In this document: positions 38,101-46,900 of the stretch, one piece after another
Layout of the letters: every line of letters starts with the position of its first letter
Numbering within the stretch: position 1 is the stretch's first letter
Origin: Schistosoma mansoni
Lineage: Eukaryota > Platyhelminthes > Trematoda > Strigeidida > Schistosomatidae
Reading direction: 5' to 3'
Length of the DNA stretch: 64,000 nucleotides
Assembly: GCF_000237925.1 (NCBI RefSeq)
Contig: NC_031496.1
Location: 8,347,711-8,411,710, forward strand
Translations under genes and position numbers: made by a program
The notes under the pieces: model-generated
What the model was told of the DNA's origin: nothing
Databases searched by the model: none
The model's input: the letters and a program-made list of their open reading frames with translations, nothing else

Positions 38101-41100
38101 ACGGGTTTGAAGATACCTTAAAAAAACGTTGCCTACGAAAGTTCTAAATTATAAAAGGCATTTACAGTTCTGACAAATACTAAGATAACCTCAAACTTGA
38201 TAAAAGTAAGAGGTTATGTTTAGATTTGCAATGTAATAGGATACATCTCTGTTGTGAACTCTGAAGTGTTATTTATACATCAGAATAAGTCAACTACGAT
38301 AGTTCAAGAAACAAGTTGATCACTACGTCTCTAAATTCAAGCGTGCCCCCAAATGCCCTGGTACGGCCGAGAGTGGGGAGAGTCCGCTCTTTCTCTCGAA
38401 ATGCCCTCACATGGCCACGCGAATATATAGCCTCTGACAGGGAAGTCCTACTCACTGCCTTCTCGTGGCATTACTGTTGTTTACGAAATTGAGAGGACGA
38501 AAAGCGAATGTCCGGCGCTTTAACCGGGTTGGTAGACATGGAGAGTTCACCTAGGAGAGTTGGAAAACCCTCATTCCAAACCGATGGTGCACATGGGCTC
38601 CAGTATCCTGAAGGAACAAATGGTGTATGAATCAATCGTTGGTCACCGGCTACCATGGGACTGCATCTCCTCACGATGCTCCACTGCCTTGTGGATTAGC
38701 CCTTTAGGTCAAAGGCTCCCGGTGTGGTCCCCTAAGAAAACCACCTGTTTCAGTTTGGGCATCTGGGCAGTATCACAACCCTCACAAAAATCAAATGAGA
38801 TTTGTGTGGCGCATATGTATCTGGTGCTTCCTTGTACCAATATTTATGTGTTTAAATAAAATAAATAAAAAAAATTCGAGCGTCATTTCAAACAATAAAT
38901 CATCTGACCAGATAATTGAAAATTATTTCCTGATTGACTGATTTACAAAAATAATAATCAATAATGATGGATAATAAGAATTGATTATTTCAAAGTCTCT
39001 TGATCCTTTGAAATAACAAATGAAACACCACTGATAGTTAATGTAAAAGAAATATTTACGTACCAGAATTTTATGGGATAACACTAACCTGTTCACGCGT
39101 GAATTACCAACTACATCATTTGAATCGCTTAGCGTTACTCGGACAAGATCTCTTTGAGTACCTCGATCAGATGGAATTATAGAAATATCTCTGAAAAAGA
39201 TGTAACACGAATGACAAACATTGAATAGTTACACTTTGTGTTAAGAGAAGGTGGTAAATGTTAAAATAGTGGTTGAAATCGGAAACCACCTATCAACCTC
39301 TTAAATTAAGAAAAGTTGTTATTTGAATATTCGTAGACTAGTCACTCTGAGGTAAAGAATGTGATATACCTGATGTCATTGAACCTAGAAAGGGACAGAT
39401 TTAGATTTGTTTCATTTCAGGGTCTCTGCACCCAAGTATTCGTGTTACACTTACTAGAGGCTATATCAAACCATGCAAGAAAATATTTCCCTTCTGAGGG
39501 ATGAATGACAAAATTGCTTAAGAATAGCCTTCTGCAAATAAGATGTAAAAAAGTTTTTATAAATGTGTCAGGTTTTCTTTTCACTGAAAGTAATGCAGAA
39601 ATAGAATAACAATGTAAACATGTTAATGGTCTTCTTTGTCCATGACAAAATAAAGCGTATTGTTCATAGAGAACTTATTTATTCATAATTACTTCTGTCA
39701 AATACATCGTAAACTTCAAACTATATTGAATGAGACTTAGCAGTGTTACCATATGGAGGTCGAGAACTCTCAAAGTAACACTACTGTGATTGATAATTGT
39801 AGTTAACATAACTAATTGGTAAATATAAATGCATACAACATGTAACTTAAAGTATTGGTGAGAAATGGAATACCCCTATATATATAAAACCATCAGTTCC
39901 GATCTGTATGATCCTTTTTTTCACAGTCTTCGTTTTATTTTGCAATGCTCAAATATAATCTTTAGAGAGCCCAAATTAGTCTGCTAACAAACCAGTGGGA
40001 AACACTGAAACAAGCAGGTCAGCCCTGTACATTCCCGATCTAAGAACTGTTTAATCGTGTGTCATATAAATAAGCAAGATCAATAAAGGATCCCTCTTAA
40101 TTGGAGCTAATCTAGGAACTATTTACAACAATTGCTTCCACAAAGTGAAGATAAGTATCAAAGGATTAATTTACCTGATTAATATTTTTGGTATTTAATC
40201 GGTGATAAAGTATCTTATGCGTGACATTTTCTATGATATTTACAATATAAAATGATTAATAATTAAATTAATGTATGGGTCGGTCCTATGAGCTTTAGAG
40301 TGAACCATTTACATGCTCAAATCAGTTGATACACTAAAATATACCAACAAACAAGAAAAGACTAGCGATTCATTTATTCCACCTTGTGAAGATTAGCTCC
40401 TTGAATTGTGATGAATTTCATTTGAAAACTGAAGCAAGTTATGGTTTTAAAATTGGGAAAAATGTGGCATTTGTACTAACTAATGATTTCTTTGAACTTG
40501 ATTGCGCGCTGATTACAAATCCCAAATACAAGTTCATTTGTACTCGTCTAGTACTTACTTACGTCCGTTACTCCTCGTGGAGGAGCGTAAGCCACCCACC
40601 AGCATTCTCCAACAAAAACTGTCCTGTGCAACACTTTCCAGTTGTTTCCAGTGCTATTCATCCTTTTCATGGCTGATTTCAATTCTCGGCGCAGTATGTT
40701 CTTTGGTCTTCCTTTCTTACTTTTTCCTTCAGGATTCCAAGTTAGTGCTTGCCTCGTGACACAGTTTGATGATTTCCGCAATGTATGTCCTATCCACTTC
40801 CAATGTCTCTGTCTAATTTCCTCTTCAGCTGGAAGTCGGTTTGTTCATTCTGACAGTAGGCTGTTGCTAATGGTTTCCAGTCACCGGACACTGAGTATCT
40901 TATGTAGACAATCGTTTATAAATACTTGTACCTTTTTGATGATAGTTGTAGTAGTTCTCCACGTTTCAGCTCCATACAGTAGGACTGTCTTGACGTTCGT
41001 ATTGAAGATTCTGATTTTGATATTGGTTGACAGTTGTTTTTGGTCCAATATGTCCTTAAATTGTAGAAATGCTGTCCTCGCTACGCCAACACTTGCCTTC

Positions 41101-44100
41101 ACGTCTGTATCAGATCCTTCTTATTCAACGATTATGCTGCGCAGATACATGAAACTTTCCACCTCTTCCAGAGTTTTTACATAAAGTGTGATTAGGTTGG
41201 TGCTCTATGTGCTGATTTAGGGGTCTTACTTTTTCCCTTGTGTATGTTGAGGTCTTCTGATGCAAATGCCCCTGCTACACTGGTTTTTTCCACATGCATT
41301 TGTTTATGTGTATAGGATAGAATAACTAAATCATTCGCAAAGTTCAAATCGTTTAGTTTCATCCAAGTTGTTCATTCTATTGTATGCTTCCTCTCAAATG
41401 TGAAGGTTTCATAATCCAGTCAACCACGAGAAGAAAAAGGAAGGAGGAGAGTAAGCAACCTTTTCTGACAACGGTCCTCACTTGGAATGCGTCTGTCTGC
41501 TGTCCTTCATGCACTACTTTGCAATATAGTTCGTCGTATGAATTCCGTTTCATGTTGACGACTTTTCAAGGTACGCAATATTGTCCAAGAAAGTTCCATA
41601 AGGTTCTCCTATCCACGCTATCAAGTGCCTTCCTAAAGTCCATGAAGTTGATATATAGTGACGAGTTAAACGATCATCCGTAGTGTACGATTGATCCTTA
41701 CGGAATCCAGCCTGTTGATCTCAAAGTTTGGCGTCTTCTAAGTTTTTCATCAGGTTCATCAACATTCTGTTGAAAACCTTTCCTGGTACTGACAGTAGTG
41801 TGATGCCTCTGTAGTTCAGATCCTCTTTCTTTCGTATTCTGATGAGGTGTCTTTCTCTCCAGTCCATCGGCACTTGTTCCCCCTCCCAAACCTCCCTGAA
41901 TATAACGTGAAACATACTTGCAGTTACTTCTGTCTGACTTCAAGGCTTCAGCTGGTATATCATCAGGTCCTGATGCTTTCCCACTCTTGATTTGTCTGAT
42001 GGCCTTCCTGATTTCTTCGATCGTTGATGCAGTGACATCTATGGGAAGGTCCTTAGATGGTCCTTCGATGTCCGGTGCATTAAATGAAGCTGGTCTATCC
42101 AAGAGTCCCTCGAAGTATTCTACCCATCTGTTCCTCTGTTCTTGAATCTCGGTGATTGTCTTGCCTTCTTTATCCTTGACGAGTCCTTCTGTCTTACCAT
42201 ATTTCCCTGATAGTTTCTTCGTTGTGTCACATAGTCGTTTGGTATTTCCTTCTCTTGTAGCTTTTCCCGCTGTCGTTGCTAGCTCTTCCACGTATTTCTA
42301 CTTATGGGCTTTCATGCTTCTCTCCACTTGTTTGTTTGCTTCGGTGTGTTCAGCTTGTGCCTTAACTTTCTCCATTTCTGTCCGGCTGTTATTAATTTCT
42401 GTCCTCTTGTTCTTCTTTTCTTGAATCTTGTCTGGGGTTTCGATAGAGATCCACTCCTTATGATGATGCTTCTTGTGGCCCATCACTTTCTGACACAGCA
42501 ACCACCGGGTGGTGATCTGAAGCTATGTCAGCTCCTCTCCTGGCTTTTACATTTTTCACTGACCTTGGGAATTTTGTATTGATACAAATATGATTTGATT
42601 CTCTGTAGTGTGGTCCAGTGAGACCAATGTAGCTTTTTGTATGCGTTTGTGAGGGAAAATAGTGTCACCTATAGCCATTTTGTTGAATGCTCAAAATTCT
42701 GCAAACCTTTCAACATTCTCGTTCTATTCTCTCAGTCAATATCGTTCTATGATATCTTCATATCCGGTGTTGTCCAGTCCGACTTTGGCTTTTAGGTCTC
42801 CCATCAGAATAGTCAGGTTCCATACTGAGCACCTCGCTGTGATTGATTGCAGCCTCTCGTAAAATTGATCTTTAACGTCATAATTGCTATCATTGGTTGG
42901 TGCATAACACTGGACAGCATTGATTGTGATCCCCTCCTTTTTTGTTTTGAAAGATGCTTTGATGACCCTATGTCCATGAGATTCCCGTCCTGCAAGTATT
43001 TTCCGTGCTTCTTTGGATAGCATCAGAGCAACTCCCTGAGTGCGTGGAGCATTTTCCTCTTTATGACCAGAGTACGGGAGCGTCTCTTCCGTATCTAACC
43101 CTTTCTGCTCAGCCTGGGTCAAATGAGTTTCACTTATTTTGAGCACCATCAAGTTTTATTTCCTCATTTCTATAGCTATTTGGCTGGTCCTCCAGGTCTC
43201 TCCATGCACTTTAGTGACCCGATATCTGACTCCATTTGGATAGTATGCTGATTGCTATTAAAATACACACGTCGGCTATCCTCCTATGTTTCATCGAATT
43301 AAATCACGTTCGTGAATAACGGAATTAAATCAGGTGAATATGAGAATGAATTTTTGAATACATGTGTTTTGTACGCTTACTGATCTGGACAGGAAATGAG
43401 AGGGATGAAGCGAATAGAAGAGAGCAAAGCGAAATGACACGCGGTGGAGAAGACATGTGAGCCAACTCTACGGCTTCATCAGCTTTCAGCTGAAGAGGGA
43501 ATTAGGAGAAGACGTTGGAAGTGGATAGGGCATACATTAAGAAAGTCACTAAACTACATCACAAGGCAATCCCCTAATCCGGAAGGGAAGCAGAAAAGAG
43601 GAAGGTCAAAGAACACATTACGCCAGGAGATAAAAGCAGATATGAAAAGGATAAATAACAACTGAAAAGAATTGGAAAGAAAGGCTCAGGACAGAGTTGG
43701 ATGGAGAATGCTGGTGGGCGGCCTATGCTCCTCAACGAGGGGTAACAGGTGTAAGTAAGTAAGTAAGTAGTTTTAGCATGATTGTTTACTACGGAACAGG
43801 GTTGCCGACCTCACCTCCAACCCTCCTCCTTTGCCTGAGCTTTGAACCGGCAGTAACCCTAGAAGAGCTCATCTAGTCTTATGTGCCTTAAATTGCACTA
43901 TTCTAAGAATTCTTAGCACATTCACTCGAATACTTATTATTACCTTAGAAAACCAAAATTCTAACCTCTCGATTGTATAGAACATTTTTTAGCAACTCAT
44001 GCATATGATAAAAACAGTGTGAGAAAAACCATTGTATTGTTTTTAACAAGCCACCCCTGCAATGTCCACTCTTATCAGTATCGTTTTACTCAGTATCAAA

Positions 44101-45855
44101 ACTGTATAAATATGGCAATGGAAAGTGATTTCATTAGGTATAATATATTTGTAAAATCTCAGCGAATGAATTTAAAAAGAATCCAACGTTTTGCCTGGCA
44201 ATCTGTGAAACCATTCACTCTAATTTCGACGAAAGTTCTTATATATGAAAGTGATTTCACTATAAAGTAAGTAAAATGTCAACGGATAGGCCAAGTTAAA
44301 TAGACATTTTCATGGAGGTGGCACATAAATAAGAACAGGTAGCGAAGACATCTTCAAACTTCCTTAGAATGAAGCGATTAATTCTGTTCACGATGCCAAA
44401 GATAGAAATAAAATGTGATTGTGTAGGAAAACAGGGTTAACTACAACAGACCACTTGTTGAGGGTTTTTCCTATTTTATCGCACACAACTACAGAAACAG
44501 ATACTTGACTCTGGGTATACAGATAAACATTTTAACCTCAAACGAAACCAATTTATGAAGAAAATAGTCTGTTTGGATTATTACACTTCCTTAGAAGAAT
44601 TGCGGCGAGAAAATCTGTGTAGCTTAGTTCTAAGAAGCCTGCAAGCACCCTGTTCAACAAGAATGAGTACATGAAACTATCCACCAAGAGTTTATATGGA
44701 GTATTTCTCATGATCAGGTACTTAGTTGGCAATCATAACCATGGATTATTAGTTGGTGAATTTGAACAACACAAGGTTATAATTCAAAAAATGCTAAACT
44801 ACTATACCGATTGATTATTTATTTGGAACTGAACAGTTATGTAAAGACGGACTTAAAATCCACACAATAGCTTTCGAATAAGGCATTAGGAGGATCACCT
44901 GAGTAGACCATAACAAAAATCCATCTCGATTTGTGTAACAATGCCACGGTATACACAGTGTGAGAATGAAGTCCTGACAAGGCTTGTTTCCGACGTCACA
45001 AACAAGCTTTTTACGCGTCTTTAAACTCAGTTGGAGATATTTTCAGTTTAGAACTGATCTATTCTTTGGTATATTCTACTAAGAAATGTATTTAAGGTTA
45101 CCGTAGATGTAAGCGAACGCGCTTATCTATACTAAATATTTTTTCATTTTATGCGACAACTGCTTACGAAGAATCTTCTACAAACTTGCGTTAACTCATA
45201 AACTCCTGTCAGCTAATACCAAAGTAACGTTCATAAACGCTGAACTGACAGAATAAAGAATTTACACGGCGAAGCGTTTATTCAGAGCTTGAAAAGAGTA
45301 AACTTTGCGCTGAGGAATAAAACAGGAGTCACTGCATCACTGCGCGTTATTTTATTTATATCTTTACATGATGAAAACATCACACAGAGCTTAGTCCAGT
45401 GTACTCATATGTCTTCACGCCCTGATATACTTGTTAAAAAATTCTTTTAAGTTTCACGAGAAGCAATTTATTACTGCCTTAGCCATTCAAACAACTGATT
45501 CGATGATTTATCAATTATATGATCTTAAAAAGGCAATAGATTATAAATCGACCTAAATCAAATTAAACGTAAACATTTAAGAAGGGACCGAATACGAATT
45601 CATCCGTGAAGTTTATTGTTTTTAATGCAGTGGCTGGATTTAAAACTTTAATTACCTGAATTGCGAGTTGAAAAACTGTCTAGGTAGCGCTGAAGAATCA
45701 AATATTTCTTGTGCGACTCTTTGGAATTCTTGATGTACATGCCTGATCGCTCTTTCATGTGCCATGAGTGCCCGACTGAAGTGATTATCACTCATAATCG
45801 AATTCGAAAAGAAGTTTCCCGGTAAAAAGCTTGAAAACAAGTCATCTCCAAACAT
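23092..45855 (-). CDS. RING-H2 E3 ubiquitin ligase (six exons, 465 codons)
   Basis: A predicted ubiquitin ligase: RING-H2 domains bind an E2-ubiquitin conjugate through two zinc ions. Exons on the minus strand are 45855-45656, 39190-39089, 33361-32970, 28029-27773, 25842-25498 and 23193-23092. All introns have GT/AG and matching phases, and the total is divisible by three. The RING spans residues 227-267: C227, C230, C245, H247, H250, C253, C264 and C267, in CEICL|IEYQDKD and [11 protein letters not shown]. The rest is low-complexity: an acidic/aromatic N-terminus ([18 protein letters not shown]), a Ser/Thr/Asn-rich middle, an Arg-rich stretch after the RING, and a C-terminal helix-like [20 protein letters not shown]. 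No signal peptide or transmembrane segment is evident. I cannot name an orthologue. The donor of exon 5 is the least certain point. Introns carry many retroposons. Confidence 0.87.
23289..23734 (-). repeat. W-family hammerhead retroposon, full copy with 12-bp target duplication
   Basis: Flanked by the direct repeat aattatttatat at 23277-23288 and 23735-23746. On the minus strand it holds a tRNA-like head (GGCTCAGTGGTCTAGAGG, then GGGTTCGAATC) and a hammerhead-like segment: stem I gcactg/cagtgc, core CCGAGGA, GTCC/GGAC stem II, GAAAC, GTC. The T of CTGA is C, so cleavage is probably lost. Outer arms tttcatagttgaaagcgtga and ttttcaactatgaa are inverted with respect to each other. It lies in the last RING-gene intron. 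Confidence 0.85.
23935..24125 (-). mobile_element. RTE-II mini-element: head fused to tail, no coding part
   Basis: On the minus strand it starts with the element head (cctgtagctcttatagagtt, then ttgccggtcccaagcccggg and ggaggagggttgga) and passes directly into the 3' end (ctggtgggcggcctatgctc, then ggggtaacaggcctaagtaa). The same 3' end occurs at the tails at 43765 and 62982, and the same head at 58971-59096. About 190 bp in all, so a non-autonomous or internally deleted derivative of the RTE-II LINE. Confidence 0.75.
24126..25497. other. RING-gene intron without recognisable element
   Basis: AT-rich intron sequence. I see no conserved coding segment, tRNA-like head or copy of the repeats found elsewhere. 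Confidence 0.45.
25498..25842 (-). CDS. RING gene exon 5 (low-complexity tail)
   Basis: Phase-0 exon of 115 codons after the acceptor attattag. It is rich in Asn, Thr and Ser, with a short acidic patch ([12 protein letters not shown]). The donor gtaaac after AACAAA is chosen because it keeps phase 0 with the last exon. The alternative GAG|gttggt six bases further on is also in phase. Confidence 0.75.
25843..27772. other. RING-gene intron without recognisable element
   Basis: Intron between exons 4 and 5. Open frames at 26740-26946 and 27302-27505 have no motif or splice support and are taken as chance. Confidence 0.45.
27773..28029 (-). CDS. RING gene exon 4 (rest of RING-H2)
   Basis: After the acceptor cttatttttag it encodes (I)[28 protein letters not shown] and [10 protein letters not shown], then an Arg/Gln-rich stretch. 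The donor gtattc follows CAG. Phase 0 at the downstream end. Confidence 0.93.
28640..29460 (+). mobile_element. Penelope-like element fragment with GIY-YIG endonuclease
   Basis: The plus-strand frame 28692-29135 reads [48 protein letters not shown] and [20 protein letters not shown]. The last is the GIY-YIG nuclease signature (YIGRT..R...R..EH) preceded by its Cys motif, and the first matches the thumb end of Penelope-like reverse transcriptases. The C-terminal part continues in another frame near 29176-29300 ([20 protein letters not shown]). The catalytic RT core is missing. It lies in a RING-gene intron, antisense to the gene. Confidence 0.82.
29461..30105. other. RING-gene intron, no clear element
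   Basis: AT-rich sequence after the Penelope-like fragment. Part of it may be that element's 3' untranslated end, but no second copy is available in the window for comparison. Confidence 0.35.
30106..30300 (+). repeat. W-family hammerhead retroposon, very decayed
   Basis: A tRNA-like head (caacgatctggagtttaagg, then gggtttgatcccgg) is followed by gacgaaacagtcatctagta and cttTCAAGttttcaatggttg, which match the 3' half of the W hammerhead and tail. The CTGA side of the core is not recognisable. Confidence 0.55.
30301..31029. other. RING-gene intron, no recognisable feature
   Basis: AT-rich intron sequence without shared repeats or coding motif. Confidence 0.4.
31030..31235 (-). repeat. W-family hammerhead retroposon, decayed copy
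   Basis: The minus strand carries box-B-like and W tail sequence and a hammerhead remnant with stem I intact (cactgctgaggag ... ccagtg). Stem II and GAAAC are lost by a deletion (gaggagtcgtatactgtcca on the minus strand). Confidence 0.65.
31541..31800 (+). repeat. W-family hammerhead retroposon
   Basis: Head: gccggctcagtggtctgtcg (box A) and gggttcgaatctcg (box B). Hammerhead at 31697-31742: stem I GCACTG/CAGTGC, stem II GTCC/GGAC, GAAAC and GTC kept. The core reads CTGAGCA instead of CTGANGA, so G8 is lost and activity is unlikely. It starts right after an AT dinucleotide run at about 31520-31540. The tail ends caactatgaaaat as in other copies. Confidence 0.85.
31887..32060. repeat. Fold-back repeat F1 with 63-nt arms and a Penelope-type hammerhead core
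   Basis: Arms 31887-31949 and 31998-32060 are inverted copies of each other with one mismatch and a 48-nt spacer. On the minus strand of the left half, CTGAAGA (31974-31968), a 6-bp stem II (GTGGCT/AGTCAC) and GAAACGTC (31947-31940) form a hammerhead-like core. There is no loop in stem III, and ACGT is self-complementary. Minimal stem III is known from hammerheads of Penelope-like elements. Confidence 0.75.
32430..32585 (-). mobile_element. RTE-family-I LINE fragment (C-terminal region)
   Basis: Nearly the same sequence as 13530-13672 in the larger RTE-I copy (ccatc.ttta.ctagtacccg, gtggtcccaggatatacgag, gatcgaatactagtagccta). About 150 bp, internal to the element, so an isolated scrap in a RING-gene intron. 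Confidence 0.85.
32970..33361 (-). CDS. RING gene exon 3 (first two RING cysteines)
   Basis: Starts (R)[18 protein letters not shown] and passes through a long Ser/Thr/Asn-rich linker to GHPECEICL. The donor gtgagt lies one base into the next codon. Reading on instead of splicing gives a short tail without the remaining zinc ligands. Confidence 0.88.
33362..34240. other. RING-gene intron, no recognisable feature
   Basis: Intron 2 of the RING gene begins here; AT-rich with no shared repeats. Confidence 0.4.
34245..34300 (-). repeat. Scrap of fold-back family F2
   Basis: Matches the reverse complement of 44190-44240 (aagaactttcg, attagagtgaatggtttcac). It lies just upstream of the full F2 fold-back. 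Confidence 0.55.
34353..34526. repeat. Fold-back repeat F2 with 68-nt arms
   Basis: Arms 34353-34420 and 34459-34526 are imperfect inverted copies (tcagcgaatgaatttgaagt against acttcaaattcattcgctga). The right arm reads cttggactagattgccaggc then GAAAC, resembling stem II plus the GAAAC box of a hammerhead, but the left core box is not CTGANGA. A half copy lies at 44140-44245. Confidence 0.65.
34655..34830 (-). repeat. W-family hammerhead retroposon, partial
   Basis: The minus strand keeps CTGAGGAG, a TTCC/GGAC stem II, GAAAC and an ATC cleavage triplet, with a 5-bp stem I. The tRNA-like head is mostly missing: gtcttgagttcgagtcccac keeps box B only. Truncated and probably inactive, as C15.2 faces A16.2. 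Confidence 0.65.
34987..35426 (+). repeat. Sm-alpha-type hammerhead retroposon, partial tandem (333-bp period)
   Basis: A 107-nt segment at 34987-35093 is repeated in direct orientation at 35320-35426, exactly 333 bp away. Between them lies a tRNA-like head (gctgagtggatgacgcgatg; box B gggtttgagtcccag) and a hammerhead with CTGACGAG (35226-35233), GTCC/GGAC, GAAAC and CCAG/CTGG stem I. The cleavage triplet is ATC and stem III has a C-A mismatch, so this hammerhead is weakened. The layout of about 1.3 units in tandem is the hallmark of the Sm-alpha/retrozyme type. Confidence 0.85.
35865..36240 (-). mobile_element. RTE-family-I LINE, 3' end only
   Basis: Matches the 3' part of the element at 13003-13440: tcagtcagctacaaagtagg and agttgccatacctcattagc at the end, then aggtagtctgcatctgccaa and gccacgttttggtttggc. 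On the minus strand the coding end is [16 protein letters not shown] but decayed. 5'-truncated. Confidence 0.8.
36241..38335. other. RING-gene intron, no recognisable element
   Basis: AT-rich intron sequence with a short C-rich run near 36961-36976. Open frames lack motifs. Confidence 0.4.
38336..38880 (+). repeat. Dispersed repeat A, copy 3 (longest)
   Basis: Contains all blocks seen in copies 1 and 2 plus about 170 bp upstream (ccctggtacggccgagagtg, then cagggaagtcctactcactg). It ends with ccaatatttatgtgtttaaa followed by an A/T-rich simple run. The G+C content is well above the surroundings. It lies in the first RING-gene intron. Confidence 0.75.
39089..39190 (-). CDS. RING gene exon 2
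   Basis: 102 nt between acceptor ctttttcag and donor gttagt. Encodes (R)[16 protein letters not shown] and [16 protein letters not shown]. Too short to stand out as an open frame, but its two-base phase fits the exons on either side exactly. Confidence 0.83.
39191..40549. other. RING-gene intron 1, no recognisable element
   Basis: No motif, repeat or splice-bounded exon was seen between exon 2 and the RTE-II element. Confidence 0.4.
40550..43160 (-). mobile_element. RTE-family-II LINE, several deletions
   Basis: Read on the minus strand. The endonuclease start is [20 protein letters not shown], then [37 protein letters not shown] and [20 protein letters not shown] (43150-42740). [12 protein letters not shown] follows at about 42500, then [54 protein letters not shown] and QQAGFR. 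The RT core reads [16 protein letters not shown], so the second D of FADD is N. The C-terminal part is [33 protein letters not shown] and [20 protein letters not shown], to 40560. An internal deletion joins the endonuclease end to the [12 protein letters not shown] region, and more shifts occur, so it is dead. A common schistosome-type RTE; antisense to nothing, and co-oriented with the host RING gene. Confidence 0.88.
43390..43765 (+). mobile_element. RTE-family-II LINE, 3' tail
   Basis: The plus strand reads [39 protein letters not shown] and [20 protein letters not shown], the C-terminus of the same family as 40550-43160. It ends ggcctatgctcctcaacgag, gggtaacaggtgtaagtaag with GTAA-type short repeats at the end. 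5'-truncated, with stops. Confidence 0.85.
43785..43875 (-). mobile_element. RTE-II head fragment, reverse orientation
   Basis: The minus strand reads agctcttctagggttactgc, then ggaggagggttgga. This is the head sequence also seen at 24125-24040 and 58971-59090. It follows the tail at 43765 tail-to-head in opposite orientation, so two separate insertions or an inversion met here. Confidence 0.65.
44140..44245 (+). repeat. Fold-back family F2, half copy
   Basis: Contains aaaatctcagcgaatgaatt and a segment (ccaacgttttgcctggcaat) matching one arm of the 34353-34526 fold-back, then attcactctaatttcgacga as at 34300-34245 reversed. Confidence 0.6.
44246..45655. other. RING-gene intron 1, 5' part; nothing recognised
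   Basis: No motif or shared repeat was seen. Confidence 0.4.
45656..45855 (-). CDS. RING gene exon 1 (start codon)
   Basis: Begins [18 protein letters not shown] after an A-rich leader and contains [16 protein letters not shown], a likely amphipathic helix. The donor gtaatt follows 45656. The last two bases (AG) join to the first base of exon 2 to make Arg, giving QF|RDISII. The first ATG in frame was chosen; upstream non-coding exons cannot be excluded. Confidence 0.82.
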
Positions 45856-46299
45856 TGTCCTTATTGATCAATTTCAAACCACGCGGACGTATCCAGTAGC
45901 AGTTAATAATCAAAATGAAGACACTAAAGAAAGATAGTGATTTGAATACCAACCTTTTTTCCGTACGCTCACGTTTTCATAGTGGAAGATTGTCGGTTAT
46001 GAAGACAGTAAAGAATGAGTTCTGAGAAGAGACATAAGGACCTAAAGGTACTTAGTGACAAAAATATTTGAAAAACTAGTGATAAAACCTTAAGTTACTT
46101 TTATTGATTCAATTAAGAGAATAGGAGGCTAAGAGTCCGTTTTTTGACACATTGTTCATTGGTTTTCCACAGTTTATTGCCGAACATTTGCTACATGATT
46201 TTAACGTATTGGTATATTTTTCTATGTGAAAACGTTGGTTTATTGACATTAGAATCAAATATTTTACAAGATGATATTAATTTAAACTGTCAGTTTTAA

Positions 46300-46900
46300 G
46301 CTAGTTAGCTGACGACAGTCCAGTGAAGACAAAGTTAGGCTGTCTTGGCATAAAGTCCAGAATTTTATCATCTCTTGTTGTTTTCTTAGTGTAGTTTGTG
46401 TTAGTAACCGATCCATTAGGTCTAAAAAGAAGTTCTAAGAAAGTGGATTGAAGAGACTTGTCGTAGGCGTGCATTGTTTCCCTCATGTGGGATCGGAATT
46501 TCATAAAGTGATCTTTGATGATGCGAAATTTCAAATCTTCGTTAAATGGAATGTCTCGAATGTTCTGGAATCGTTTTGAAGCAAACTAGAATCGTCTTTG
46601 ATTTTCATGGAACAACGGATGGTTGGTTCATAAGAAACCATAAATTTAGTTGACCTAGTTTCCTCTTGAAGATCTTTAAATGAAATCAGAGAAGGTAGTG
46701 TTCCTTTAATGTTTGAAAGATCATAAATGTTTGGGGCTTTTCTCGTTGTCTGTAACGCCTTTATAATCGAGAATCACAGACAAATTTGAACCGGAATTCA
46801 GGAATGAAATCTTTTGTCGCATGCCTGATATTGATGTCCTCCAGTTTGAAAGAGTTCCGCTTAATGAGTAACATTTGGTTCTGCTAATAATTTTGAAGCC
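46300..46900 (-). pseudogene. Broken coding-like segment of unknown family
   Basis: The minus-strand frame 46534-46301 reads MKFRIIKDHFMKFRSHMRET, then LLFRPNGSVTNTNYTKKTTR, with a TAG stop at 46303-46301. Upstream, in another frame, are coding-like phrases (LPSLISFKDLQEETRSTKFM, VSYEPTIRCSMKIKDDSSLL near 46680-46590). No splice sites separate the two frames, so a single old ORF broken by at least one shift is likely: a processed pseudogene or a transposon scrap. I do not recognise the family. Confidence 0.4.

Noticed and set aside
40386-42582. Several plus-strand open frames of 75-180 codons
   Set aside because: They are antisense to the RTE-II coding region and contain no motif of their own.
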